The notes: generated by a model not told the origin, from the sequence alone. 47,187 nucleotides of DNA from Prevotella sp. (GCA_017443345.1 JAFSNR010000154.1:1-47187), one strand, 5' to 3'. Shown: positions 40,401 through 47,050, numbered from the stretch's first letter. A program made the numbers and translations.

Positions 40401-42812
40401 TATCTGGAGGCTGGCGAGAGCCACAACTTCACGAACTTCTCCCATGAGGAAGGTGCGTTGCTGTACATCTACCAGGCAGACCGCATGTCGATGATTGACC
40501 TCTCCGAAATCACGCTGTCGAACAACTTCGACTTCTCCGTGATGACGTTGGTCGAGGAAATCTACATCGGCAAGGTCGGGAAGGTGAACCTCACCATTGG
40601 AGCCTACACGCTGTTGACCAACCTCAACCTCGGAGAACTGCCGTTCTTGAAGAAGCTCGATGTGAGGGAAACGCTCATCACGAACGTGGTGTGCAGCGGT
40701 TGCCCACGTCTGGAGAGCCTGTATGCAGCAGGAAGCCAATTGGCGAGAGCAGACATTGCGGATGGTGCCAAGGTGACGTACATGCAGCTGCCGGCGACGT
40801 ATGAATATCTGAAACTGCGCTACCTTCCCAATCTGACGATGGGCGGGCTTGTTCTCGCTGACCCGTCGAGCGTGAAGACGCTGATTGTGGAGAACTGCAC
40901 GAAGATTGATGCTTACACGCTGTTGCAGACCGTGGCAGGTTCTTCGGGCAGCCGCCTCAGCGTGGTGCGTGCCCTCCCAATTGCCGCAAGCGGTAACGGA
41001 AACGATCTCGCCACATGGGTGTCACTCAACATGACCGGTCTTGACGTGAACTTGAACGCTCAGAGTGCTCCAGCCATCGACGGAACGTACATGCTGACCA
41101 AGTATGCCGACGCATCTGTGCTTGCTTCTTGGCAGGCTGCATTGTCAGAGCTCACCATCCATCAGGCGCAGTACACGATGATTGAGTACGATGACGCAGA
41201 GGCAAACGGCTATGACGGCAACATCCGCAACCTTGACAACAACACCAAGGATGGTGTGGGCAGCGGATACGCCCATAGCGGTCACATCAGCATCATCTAC
41301 AACCGTTTGCACATGTACAGCGGCATCTATGACGAGCAGAACAACAAGATGCTTCTCAAGCAGGTGAGTGACGAGGACTACCGATATCTTGCGAATGGCA
41401 ATGCCGTTGACGTTCGAGACGGCGACGGTATGGGTCGTGACTTCTACCTCGGACTCGTGCATTATTGGTACAAGGGCATCAATGACCACCTGCACCAGAA
41501 GAAGTACGTTGCCTTCTCATCTCTGAACGATGAGCCTCTGAGCACATCGAGCGTGGTGAGGAGAAAGACGAATGCGCAGGCTCTGCTTGTTGCTGGCAAG
41601 GCTGTCCAGCTCAGCAACTTCAATGTGGGTGACACGTTCGACGTGGCGAACCTCTCGACGAACTCATCCAACAACGTCTGCAGCATGGACGTGAGCGGCA
41701 TGAGGCAGGTGCGTTGGACGGGCGTGAGCAGTCCATACCTCGGTGCCATCTTCCTTGATGCAGACGGGAAGGTTCAGAGTACTGTTCAGACGTACATCAC
41801 GAACGTGAACAGCGACTTCATCCTTGGCGAATATCTGTTTGTGTCCGTTCCAGACGGAGCCTCAACGTTCGTCTTCACCTGTCCTATCAACTTCGACAGC
41901 CACGAGTGTATCGCAGTTGACAGCAGCGAGATTGAAGCCATAGAACCAGACTGGGTGGAGCATGACTTTGAGCTGATTGGCACATACATGGCCAGTATCG
42001 ATGTGCTGTCGCGCATGCGCTCCATCGCTGGCAAAACTCCGTTGAGAGGAAACGGAACCTCATCGACCGCATCCGGCTGGACTTATGACAGCAACGGCAA
42101 CGTGACGAATCAGGATGTGCCGACCATCAACAACTACACCTGCAAGGACTTGCTGAACTTGGCAAGGATGCGTGGTAACGGGTTCTTCTGCATGGACTAT
42201 GAGCAGCATAAGGATATCGCTAACTTGTGGATGGCAGTTCACGGAAGAAGGAACTCTCAGGCTGTGAACGGTGACGGTGTGAACGCTGGTACTGCCACTG
42301 GCGGTACTGACCTCGCAGCGAGCCCATCTCCACGCCGTGAGACCAGCACTGGAAGACCACGCACTATGTGTCTCGAGGATTTGTGGGGCAACTTGTCAGA
42401 GTGGATGGATCATGTTGCAGTGAATGTGACATCGTTCGCCGCCTACTACAAGAACAAGTCGCAGGCTCCTACGGGCAGTACCGCAGACTATATCTTTCGC
42501 ATCCAAATGCGTGACGGTTCCGAGCGTGCCGTGCAGAGCCTTGCAGGTCAGGCGGAAATATGCCGTGTGAGGAACGGACGCTTTGCAGACCTTGTACCAA
42601 GTAAATTCTACAGCAACAGTAATTACGATGACTATTATTGTGACTACGGTGGCGTAGTGGCAGAAACTGGGCGTGCTGTGCTCCGCTCTGGCAACAATAC
42701 GAATGCGAACTTCGGGGTCGTGTACGTGAATGCGTTCAGCGCTTCTTCGAGCTCGTACGCGCACAGCGGTGCGCGCCTTGCCTTCAGGGGAAGATACGAA
42801 ATTACGGATTGA
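34494..42812 (+). CDS. Giant tail fibre/adhesin, DGR variable protein 2
   Basis: 2772 residues. In order: a helical start; GAVTADKIGSGAVGTEKI-like repeats (~70-135) as in trimeric fibre spirals; two perfect 25-residue repeats (~153-203) and coiled coil; a glycine-rich linker (~640); beta-sandwich domains to ~980; a LamG-like domain (~980-1160); a long segment of unknown fold to ~2000, with Cys/Asn/Asp-rich parts; a leucine-rich-repeat-like section (~2000-2130); and from ~2500 a C-type-lectin (formylglycine-generating-enzyme-like) fold with CLEDLWGNLSEWMDH, RNGRF and the variable segment GRAVLRS...GARLAF (2726-2762). It binds the host surface, and the DGR retunes its tip. The protein is exceptionally long for a siphophage fibre. 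Confidence 0.88.
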   Translation: MTSTEKQEIIDAVIAGLRTNSVQITDLTEVSSAPSDAYIELSGGRRVLVSNLVTAVVAQLEGGNVTSTMLADACVTAAKIATGAVTADKIGSGAVGTEKIADGAVTAAKLAAESVTLAKIAAAAFGSVASGNTGLVKGGDVYSAIAAEIQARLEAEAALRTADGLLQEAITAEARVRQEAEAALRTADGLLQEAITAEARVRQEADTALQNAITALRSGGSTDAIENFNEVIAFLVGIDDTQTLAGLLSDINDAISSLEDSVFSCLKFVPFDNVVDNVSLEEGSTTDVRHIVYDGTRKMFLAAIYQEDEAPKYYRTFINMADYMDVDNGGIRCDRIFYHTTLHESYRSVDGEDIVPMGVTHKELNDSLYGLSETLGGLIEAEATARENADGGLQGQIDAHGTRIGALEDAMSSMSSVAGIYNVTNEIPVQGYYVLCDAQNPTLSAVHAVWNAEMALSGLIISFEISAGIWKTYQYIGRTVTEVNWKNADNWKDFGSLAAGSETYIIIDEMIGAPVAGEYYTLESAVARLVAYQRDSGVTYAKKGLIISYRTGENVMETKQFQGEITDFGVVGLWKDFGGGGSEVETSDEPEEDGEDAFSTGGAYNLLPTGIKVDTETEGVVKLQLENAEGEGLGDEIQFSVGTGGGGGSGTIVSMAFQTSPMYGNAGSDFILRAAVRSVTTVGSTEQDNTIATIDLYDRDTNLMLERFTFNLPSSASMETYTFVMDVSKYFTSAGVRRFKCLVTDDAGNTGSRNINVTAVDVTVQSVQTLQYTQSTALIVGGNAKSIPFYQFPRNVSDRGITAITEIYLNGQWRELGRAVITDSYSHSITIDPTNCLGSVLLHGAYPIRVHGVDVSSGVVGNYLYSGIFVINESSTAPLVVESWTSAGANASVKLYETITVNYAVYDPTSNAPTATVYLDGTADQSHIAYRSSAYTYTHQVSGVAYDGTFSHIVKVGCGAAYGVEATFLVSGTVIDALLKAGAIYGFDFANRSNDEADHTITNNGYEITVNGSNWSTTGFKMFLGEKALRIAEDVTASLDHQPYNRVSIESTGMAVQFAFASANLVDDDAVLMSCFNEGVGAGFFVTGRHVGIYCSTGLSNQVEQRAYKQGEKVTVAVVVEPAAEGLGQTRAGTTYYFIKLYLNGEEVAVIGYVAGQSNLIQNKNITFDGTYGDFYLYYILAWDDYFQFDQAFQNYLVKLTDTGNMVVEYNNEDVMASQQVTEQDVTTTKLRPQASELAERGMAYIIECPYNNSDIEALDNTTSTKQNNYVTLYYIDPARPWTNFVARDVRRRNQGTTSAKRPVKNPRYYLAQKNGSTYDKTSKTGGTTIELLNPDNTTEAGRRAIALAAINKVQIHDDSIPVDIITVKVDYSDSSNANDCGVCDQMNATFRALGRNYMTPAQRAYDGTWKKGTVELDGLVMNHSTANIPIAMYRSKSDMGSSPYFHAKGNWKEDKKEQVALGFNDVPGYNKGCLNYGDFVEFYGKSAAMLNADAEAYNEANHLSEGDEGYKPTNRTTDETLTESMDRFIHTTGLDTAKTYVLTLYCGTSYKVMKHNGTSWVEQTGSMVQNANGKWTVTGSVVNPVEGFELLNYQGMDWFKGVSTVADLMAPSTSFSKWVQALIDDGDISAETVPAWTYYFESLVDDDDLAIAYALGKKVPYNLFRWMQFCDSCDWDTYHSTDGDGGTARLNRWKTDLYKYASPHSCFAYDIFTDYDAAVDQRAKNMQPMWFLEDGCKIVNGVYYNADDEANDTTTGMLAMRMYLNKVYDCDSCNGKENEGGQTVDAEVDPNKLPDEQTGYTNPYAGYNSVLFRNMYLQQTVYVDANNTELSLRTVASAMRSCTTTVSGVTLKPFSPDGALYFFVDSRIKRWQKKVSSYDGERKYIDFTATSDAIYFYALQGLGLTSLPAFIERRWRIRDGFYGTGDFFSGVLSGRVNAPSGAKIRITAAKTGYFGIGNDSSGSLSESVYLEAGESHNFTNFSHEEGALLYIYQADRMSMIDLSEITLSNNFDFSVMTLVEEIYIGKVGKVNLTIGAYTLLTNLNLGELPFLKKLDVRETLITNVVCSGCPRLESLYAAGSQLARADIADGAKVTYMQLPATYEYLKLRYLPNLTMGGLVLADPSSVKTLIVENCTKIDAYTLLQTVAGSSGSRLSVVRALPIAASGNGNDLATWVSLNMTGLDVNLNAQSAPAIDGTYMLTKYADASVLASWQAALSELTIHQAQYTMIEYDDAEANGYDGNIRNLDNNTKDGVGSGYAHSGHISIIYNRLHMYSGIYDEQNNKMLLKQVSDEDYRYLANGNAVDVRDGDGMGRDFYLGLVHYWYKGINDHLHQKKYVAFSSLNDEPLSTSSVVRRKTNAQALLVAGKAVQLSNFNVGDTFDVANLSTNSSNNVCSMDVSGMRQVRWTGVSSPYLGAIFLDADGKVQSTVQTYITNVNSDFILGEYLFVSVPDGASTFVFTCPINFDSHECIAVDSSEIEAIEPDWVEHDFELIGTYMASIDVLSRMRSIAGKTPLRGNGTSSTASGWTYDSNGNVTNQDVPTINNYTCKDLLNLARMRGNGFFCMDYEQHKDIANLWMAVHGRRNSQAVNGDGVNAGTATGGTDLAASPSPRRETSTGRPRTMCLEDLWGNLSEWMDHVAVNVTSFAAYYKNKSQAPTGSTADYIFRIQMRDGSERAVQSLAGQAEICRVRNGRFADLVPSKFYSNSNYDDYYCDYGGVVAETGRAVLRSGNNTNANFGVVYVNAFSASSSSYAHSGARLAFRGRYEITD
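34952..35101 (+). repeat. Perfect 75-bp tandem duplication in the fibre gene
   Basis: Bases 34952-35026 and 35027-35101 are identical and code for two copies of EAEAALRTADGLLQEAITAE plus five more residues. A third, partial and changed unit follows. Exact identity at the DNA level indicates a recent duplication, lengthening the coiled-coil stalk by 25 residues. Confidence 0.9.
42665..42780 (+). other. DGR variable repeat VR2 (adjacent target)
   Basis: Aligns without gaps to the template 42944-43059. I count 10 differences, all at template adenines (A to T five, to G four, to C one). Encoded changes include Asn to Phe, Ser, Tyr and His. Just beyond the shared GCGCGCCTTG, target and template differ at non-adenine positions as well, marking the end of the homing region. 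Confidence 0.94.
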
Positions 42813-42840
42813 CGTTGACTCGAAAGAGCGAAAAAACGCA

Positions 42841-42877
42841 GAGGGAGAGCCCTTAAAGGCTGCTCCCTCTCATTTTT
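42841..42877 (+). terminator. Terminator 1 after the fibre gene
   Basis: GAGGGAG + AGCC, loop CTTAAA, GGCT + G + CTCCCTC: an 11-bp stem with one bulged G, followed by TCATTTTT. It ends the tail operon before the DGR template. Confidence 0.85.
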
Positions 42878-42900
42878 GCCGCGTAAGCGGCTCGATTTTT
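42878..42900 (+). terminator. Terminator 2 after the fibre gene
   Basis: GCCGC, loop GTAA, GCGGC then TCGATTTTT. It directly follows the first terminator and directly precedes the DGR promoter-like box, so read-through into the template RNA would be minimal. Confidence 0.8.
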
Positions 42901-42913
42901 CGGAAAAAGTTCT

Positions 42914-42921
42914 TACCTTTG
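42914..42921 (+). promoter_or_regulatory. Probable promoter of the DGR template RNA
   Basis: TACCTTTG, a TAnnTTTG match, lies 23 bases after the second terminator and 23 bases ahead of the template repeat. Transcription would start near 42927-42930 and run through template, spacer and reverse transcriptase. No clear TTTG at -33 is present. Confidence 0.6.
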
Positions 42922-42943
42922 CGCCCAAAAGGTGGATGTCCCC

Positions 42944-43059
42944 AACTGGGCGTGCTGTGCTCCGCTCTGGCAACAATACGAATGCGAACAACGGGGTCGT
43001 GTACGTGAATGCGAACAACGCTTCTTCGAACTCGAACACGAACAACGGTGCGCGCCTTG
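42944..43059 (+). repeat. DGR template repeat (TR)
   Basis: 116 bases; not needed as a protein. Read in the target frame it codes GRAVLRSGNNTNANNGVVYV then NANNASSNSNTNNGARLDF: AAC/AAT codons stand at every variable position, as in other DGRs, where adenines are randomised. It matches VR2 over its whole length and VR1 from 42948. The end differs from both targets after CTTG (GATTTC against GCNTTY), fitting an IMH* versus IMH distinction. Confidence 0.95.
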
Positions 43060-43201
43060 ATTTCTGGCTATACCCACGGTGATAATCGTTCCTCTGCAGC
43101 AGCAGCGAGTCTGCCATTGTACGGGCGAGGGGACTGAGCCTCGGCAACAGCGTTGCTAAAGTTGCGATTTGTCGCGACCAGACGGAAAGCCGGAACATCA
43201 C
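43060..43201 (+). ncRNA. DGR spacer RNA between TR and reverse transcriptase
   Basis: 142 bases from the TR end to the chosen RT start. The region can fold: GCGAGGGGACTGAGCCTCGGC, the GCAAC/GTTGC pairs and GCGATTTGTCGC are self-complementary. In the Bordetella BPP-1 DGR the equivalent segment of the RNA primes and positions cDNA synthesis; that role is assigned here by analogy. No protein gene lies in 42813-43201. Confidence 0.7.
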
Positions 43202-44569
43202 ATGAAGCCTGAAGGCATGAACGCCGAAATTGTTTACCCTCTTGACCATCTCATACCGGAAATCGTCAGCGATGATAACATGTATGAGAGTTTCGATTAC
43301 GTGATAGACCATCTGGAGAATGGTCATCAGAAAGAGATATACAGACCTCTGCGAGAAAAGATTGTGGCGATGCTGCAAGACGAAATCAGCAGGGGTGTTT
43401 TTCGTATCCTCCCATCTGACGTGAGGCAGATTCATGTAACCGACGGCCCCAAGGAGCGTGATGTACAAGCTCCGCGAGTCATCAAGCGTGTCGGTTGTCA
43501 CGCCATCATGGTGATAGTGGAGAAGTACACCTATCCGACGCTCATCAAGAACACTGGAGCTTCCATCAAGGGAAGAGGGATGCACTGGCAGCACCACCTC
43601 ATAGAGGAAGACCTACGGAATGTACCGCTGATGATGCAGTATTATTACCAGAACGACATCGAGCATTTTTATGACAACATCAGTCAGGAGCGTATGAAAG
43701 AGCTTATACGGGAGTTCATATCAGATGCTTTGCTGTTGCCCATTCTTGACAGCTTCATCACACTTTTGCCACAAGGTCTGTCGAAGGGGTTGAGGAGTTC
43801 GCAGTGCTTTGCCAATCTTTATCTTTCTGTTGTCGATCATGTGATGTGCGAGCATGTGCTGAAGTATGAGCATGAGGGTGAGTGCCGATATCTATACGAC
43901 AGGTATTGTGATGATGTAGTGATGTGGCATTACGACAAGAAGGAGTTGTGGAAACTGGGAGACCTGTATGTGAAAGAGGTAGCGAAACTGGGATTGAGTG
44001 TGAAGGAAAGTGAGGCAGTGCGTCCCATCAGCGAGGGTCTTGACCATCTTGGGTATGTGCATTACGGAGACCATTCGCTGTTGCGGAAGCGGACGAAGAA
44101 GAATACGGCAAGAAAGCTCGCCAAGGTGAAGTCAAGAAAGCGGAGGCAGCAGATTATCGGGTCGTTCAAAGGGATGGCTTACCATGCTGATTGTATTCAT
44201 CTATATTATATATTAACAGGTCAACACATGAAGAAGTTTAGCGAAATGGGTGTGGTTTACACGCCAGCCGATGGGAAGAAGCGCTTCCCTGGAAAGACAA
44301 TGCGCATGAGTGCATTGCAGAACAAGGTGATAGAGATTCACGATTACGAGACAGGCATCAAGACGGAGCATTCGAAGGGTGACGATGACAGATACCTCGT
44401 CAGTTTCAGGGATGTTCAAACAAAGGAATGGGGCAAGTTCTTCACGGCCAGCGAGGAGATGAAGAGCATTCTCGACCAAATCAGTGACATTGAGGACGGA
44501 TTCCCATTCGAGACAACTCTTGTGAGTGAGGTCTTCGACGGCAACAAGGTGAAATACAAATTTACATGA
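43202..44569 (+). CDS. DGR reverse transcriptase with C-terminal extension
   Basis: 455 residues from the ATG at 43202; a TTG at 43169 and an ATG at 43217 are alternatives. Palm motifs: NDIEHFYDNIS (first catalytic Asp, ~152), LPQGLSKGLRSSQ (the SQ that marks DGR enzymes, ~201) and YDRYCDDVVMW (YCDD, ~235-238). The thumb ends in a Lys/Arg tract (KVKSRKRRQQIIGSFKGMAY). About 110 further residues (FSEMGVVYTPADGKKRFPGK, the strand IEIHDYETGIKT and FPFETTLVSEVFDGNKVKY) form an extra beta-rich domain resembling small Bacteroidales phage proteins. It copies the TR RNA into adenine-mutated cDNA for both targets. Confidence 0.93.
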   Translation: MKPEGMNAEIVYPLDHLIPEIVSDDNMYESFDYVIDHLENGHQKEIYRPLREKIVAMLQDEISRGVFRILPSDVRQIHVTDGPKERDVQAPRVIKRVGCHAIMVIVEKYTYPTLIKNTGASIKGRGMHWQHHLIEEDLRNVPLMMQYYYQNDIEHFYDNISQERMKELIREFISDALLLPILDSFITLLPQGLSKGLRSSQCFANLYLSVVDHVMCEHVLKYEHEGECRYLYDRYCDDVVMWHYDKKELWKLGDLYVKEVAKLGLSVKESEAVRPISEGLDHLGYVHYGDHSLLRKRTKKNTARKLAKVKSRKRRQQIIGSFKGMAYHADCIHLYYILTGQHMKKFSEMGVVYTPADGKKRFPGKTMRMSALQNKVIEIHDYETGIKTEHSKGDDDRYLVSFRDVQTKEWGKFFTASEEMKSILDQISDIEDGFPFETTLVSEVFDGNKVKYKFT

Positions 44570-44634
44570 AAATAGCGTATAACGCAACTGTTTGTTATAC
44601 ACAGATATAGTGATTTAATCGATTTAGAGTTTGA

Positions 44635-44663
44635 GGCGTTCGGTACCGAACGTCTTTTTTTTT
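44635..44663 (+). terminator. Terminator of the DGR operon
   Basis: The 16-base palindrome CGTTCGGTACCGAACG (44637-44652), extended by GG/TC, is followed by nine T. It isolates the DGR transcript from the lysis genes. Confidence 0.88.
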
Positions 44664-44665
44664 CA

Positions 44666-44673
44666 TATTTTTG
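44666..44673 (+). promoter_or_regulatory. -7-like box for the lysis operon
   Basis: TATTTTTG fits TAnnTTTG and lies 27 bases before the start at 44701, immediately after the DGR terminator. The -33 region would fall inside the terminator palindrome; no TTTG is seen. Confidence 0.5.
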
Positions 44674-44700
44674 CAATGTCATCATAAAAAATTGCTGAAT

Positions 44701-45174
44701 ATGGAAAAGATTTATGGCGCGGAAAAACGCTGCGACGGCATCAAGCAGATAGGTCGCCGCAGATGGAAAGTCTTCTTCGGTTTCGGGGAGGATGACATGG
44801 GCACTTACGTGTATTGCCACGTATTTGACTATAAGCCTTCTTTCGACGAGGTGAAGGAAATGATTCTCGGACAGATCAATGCAAATGTGCAGGAGCAGAT
44901 TCTGTCTGGATTCAGGTACAGAGACAAGATTGTGTGGCTGTCGGCTGAGAACCAGCGCAACATTGCGTTGGCATACGCCATGGCGAAGGGCGGTGACATC
45001 CAGACGTTGCCGACACTGAAGCTCGGAAGTGACGATGACTATGAGATGTACACGTTCCAGGATGTGAACGAGTTTGTGCTGTTTGCCGTCCATGTCCAGA
45101 TGCACATCGAGGACTGCATCGCTGCAGGGAGAGAGGAAAAAGGATTGGTTAACTGGACTAATTACGAGGAATGA
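44701..45174 (+). CDS. Phage protein before the holin, unknown (DUF4376-like?)
   Basis: 157 residues. MEKIYGAEKRCDGIKQIGRR, a beta region, then VWLSAENQRNIALAYAMAKG and NEFVLFAVHVQMHIEDCIAA. The second half recalls the DUF4376-type domain found in phage tail-fibre-assembly or small structural proteins, with weak confidence. Its end overlaps the holin start. A TTG start at 44671 would lie inside the -7 box and is rejected. Confidence 0.6.
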   Translation: MEKIYGAEKRCDGIKQIGRRRWKVFFGFGEDDMGTYVYCHVFDYKPSFDEVKEMILGQINANVQEQILSGFRYRDKIVWLSAENQRNIALAYAMAKGGDIQTLPTLKLGSDDDYEMYTFQDVNEFVLFAVHVQMHIEDCIAAGREEKGLVNWTNYEE

Positions 45175-45641
45175 TGGAACCGAGAATAACTACATTGATA
45201 ATTGTGGGAGCCATTGTGCTCCTGCTCTACATCGTGACGCTTGGACTCATCTTTCTTGACCTTTGGGCAGGGGTGAGGAAAGCCAAGCAAAGGGGCGAAA
45301 TGCGGACGAGCGAGGCTTACAAGCGCACCATCGAGAAGGTGAGCAAGTATTTCAACATGCTCTTTGCCATGACGCTTGTGGACTGTGTTCAGATAGCCCT
45401 CTTGTTCTTTCTTTATCGTGAGTACGGGTATGACATCCCGATGTTGCCAGTGTTCTCGTTCTTCGGTACTGCCTACATCGCTTTTGTTGAGGTGACGAGC
45501 ATCATGGAGCCATCGAACGTGAAGGAGAAGAAACAGCAGGAGGACTTCGTGCGGCTTGTGACTAAGCTGGCGACCGAGAACAAGGATTTCAAGGATAAGA
45601 TTCTTGACGTGTTGAAGAATGGAGGTGTCAGCGATGAATAA
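45171..45641 (+). CDS. Holin
   Basis: 156 residues. An N-terminal membrane helix (TTLIIVGAIVLLLYIVTLGL), then LDLWAGVRKAKQRGEMRTSE, a hallmark of Bacteroidales phage holins. Two further membrane segments follow (YFNMLFAMTLVDCVQIALLF and MLPVFSFFGTAYIAFVEVTS), with a charged cytoplasmic tail. It forms membrane lesions that release the endolysin encoded shortly after. ATG 45171 overlaps the previous stop. Confidence 0.82.
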   Translation: MMEPRITTLIIVGAIVLLLYIVTLGLIFLDLWAGVRKAKQRGEMRTSEAYKRTIEKVSKYFNMLFAMTLVDCVQIALLFFLYREYGYDIPMLPVFSFFGTAYIAFVEVTSIMEPSNVKEKKQQEDFVRLVTKLATENKDFKDKILDVLKNGGVSDE

Positions 45642-45726
45642 CAATCTGATAGAGGAGATTTGGGGCGTAGCCTTCACGATTGTGATGGCCGCATTGATTT
45701 ACGGACAACTGATTAAAAAGGAGTGA
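45634..45726 (+). CDS. 30-residue membrane peptide between holin and endolysin
   Basis: ATG 45634 to TGA 45726: MNNNLIEEIWGVAFTIVMAA then LIYGQLIKKE. One hydrophobic helix flanked by charged ends. It overlaps the holin stop by 8 bases and ends three bases after the GTG that opens the endolysin frame. This coupled position supports a real gene; an antiholin or pinholin-like modulator is possible. Confidence 0.6.
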   Translation: MNNNLIEEIWGVAFTIVMAALIYGQLIKKE

Positions 45727-45746
45727 AACCATTAACAGAAGATGTG

Positions 45747-46193
45747 ATGAAATATTTTACGATTGACGAATTGATTAAGAGTGCAACGGCACAGAGGAAG
45801 GGCATTAAGTCCCAGTTCAAACCAAGCGACGAAGTGAAGAGAAGCCTGACCGCTTTGGCCGAAAAAATTCTTGACCCATTGCGAGCGGCATACGGAAAGC
45901 CTATCATTGTAACATCAGGCTATCGCTGCCCTGCCTTGAACAAGGCGGTCGGTGGTGCAGCCTCATCACAGCATGTGAAGGGGGAGGCGGCAGACATCAG
46001 GAGTGTCAGCGACCTGCCTTCAGAGAACAAGAAGTTGTTCGACCTTATCCGTGAGTTGAAGCTGCCATTTGACCAGCTCATCAATGAATACGGGTACGAC
46101 TGGATACACGTTTCTTTCGGTGCGCGTCAACGTCGGCAGGTGCTTCGTGCAGTGAAGAAGAATGGTCAAACAGTTTATATATCGGAGAAGTAG
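45747..46193 (+). CDS. Endolysin, M15-family zinc D-Ala-D-Ala carboxypeptidase
   Basis: 148 residues from ATG 45747; a GTG at 45723 would add eight residues. Zinc site: SSQHVKGEAADI (SxHxxGxAxD, with the first His and Asp) and the closing DWIHVSF (second His). IVTSGYRCPALNKAVGG is the typical peptidase M15A segment. It cuts peptidoglycan peptides at lysis. No export signal is visible, so it needs the holin. Confidence 0.92.
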   Translation: MKYFTIDELIKSATAQRKGIKSQFKPSDEVKRSLTALAEKILDPLRAAYGKPIIVTSGYRCPALNKAVGGAASSQHVKGEAADIRSVSDLPSENKKLFDLIRELKLPFDQLINEYGYDWIHVSFGARQRRQVLRAVKKNGQTVYISEK

Positions 46194-46196
46194 CCT

Positions 46197-46811
46197 ATGA
46201 AAAAGTATCTGTATGCGGTGGTCGCCATCGCGATTGCCATCCTTGTGGGATTGTGTGTCTGGCAGGGAAAAGAGCTTGTCAAAGTGAGGGCGGAGCGTGC
46301 GCGTTTGCTGAACAACCAGTATGCGCTTCTTGAAGAGATTGGCTTGTACGAGACAGCGGAGGGTAGGAGTGCCGCATCGGTGCTGGCTCTCCAGCTGACG
46401 TGCGACGAACTGAAACGGCACTATCAGGAGAAGTGCCAGGAGGTGAAGGACTTGGGTTTGAAGGTGAGCCGTATGGAGAGCCTCGCATCCACTGGCACTC
46501 AGACAAATGTGACAATGAAGACGGAATTGAGGGACAGCATTGTATATGAAGTTAGGAATCATGTTGTGTATGTCGATTCGCTCAAGCATTTCGAGTGGAG
46601 AGACCCTCCCTGGGTCGCCGTTGCTGGCACTATTAGGAACGGCATGGTTGACTTGGATGTGGCATCTGTCGATACGCTTGTGCAGATTGTACACCGTGTC
46701 CCGAAGCGGTTCCTGTTCATCAGGTACGGCACGAAGGCAATCCGTCAAGAGGTAGTTAGCAAGAATCCGCACACACGGGTCGTGTACTCGGAATATGTAA
46801 AACTTAAATGA
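46197..46811 (+). CDS. Spanin-like inner-membrane coiled-coil protein (DUF6549-like)
   Basis: 204 residues. The N-terminal membrane anchor (YLYAVVAIAIAILVGLCVW) is followed by a Glu/Leu-rich coiled coil (LTCDELKRHYQEKCQEVKDL) and a periplasmic beta-rich end (DSIVYEVRNHVVYVDSLKHF, RVPKRFLFIRYGTKAIRQ). Size, topology and position after the endolysin fit an i-spanin (Rz) analogue, and it resembles DUF6549 proteins of Bacteroidales phages. No small outer-membrane lipoprotein partner is visible. Confidence 0.7.
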   Translation: MKKYLYAVVAIAIAILVGLCVWQGKELVKVRAERARLLNNQYALLEEIGLYETAEGRSAASVLALQLTCDELKRHYQEKCQEVKDLGLKVSRMESLASTGTQTNVTMKTELRDSIVYEVRNHVVYVDSLKHFEWRDPPWVAVAGTIRNGMVDLDVASVDTLVQIVHRVPKRFLFIRYGTKAIRQEVVSKNPHTRVVYSEYVKLK

Positions 46812-46847
46812 ATCTCATAGTATTTATAGGTTAGACAATTTGGTGGG

Positions 46848-46880
46848 ATGGAGTCGCTTGTGAAAGTGGCTCCATTTTTC
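46848..46880 (+). terminator. Terminator of the lysis operon
   Basis: A 12-position stem (ATGGAGTCGCTT with AAGTGGCTCCAT, two wobbles), loop GTGA, followed by TTTTTC. Confidence 0.85.
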
Positions 46881-46894
46881 ATGGCGAAAAGAAA

Positions 46895-46968
46895 AAGGTC
46901 AGGATGGGTGAGTTCCTGACCTTGAAGAACCCTCGCCAACACATTTCATCTGCACTATTGGGTTCTTC
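46895..46968 (+). other. Two adjoining perfect inverted repeats, non-coding
   Basis: AAGGTCAGGA (46895-46904) pairs with 46914-46923 over 10 bp. The next base begins GAAGAACCC (46924-46932), which pairs with GGGTTCTTC (46960-46968). Read on the minus strand, the first hairpin is followed by TTTTTCTTTTC, so it could terminate transcription coming from the right. The second has a 27-base loop. No gene is seen in 46812-47159. Confidence 0.65.
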
Positions 46969-47019
46969 ACTATGGAATACAAACGAAAGCGGAGATTGTT
47001 CGTTTTTTTTCTTGATTTT

Positions 47020-47050
47020 TTTGTGAGTTCGGACAAAATCGCTACCTTTG
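47020..47050 (+). promoter_or_regulatory. Strong Bacteroides-type promoter, rightward
   Basis: TTTG at 47020-47023, 19 bp, TACCTTTG at 47043-47050: the full host consensus. It shares CTACCTTTGCACT with the terS promoter-like site. It reads out of the window. Confidence 0.75.

Noticed and set aside
42876-43082. Open frame through the DGR template
   Set aside because: The template is read here only because it mirrors a coding target. It starts inside a terminator and the sequence is explained by the TR role.
43169-43201. TTG start for the reverse transcriptase
   Set aside because: It would add 11 residues from the structured spacer RNA. The ATG at 43202 is more natural.
46745-46942. Minus-strand frame over the right-edge hairpins
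   Set aside because: It covers terminator stems and overlaps the spanin-like gene; composition is not protein-like.
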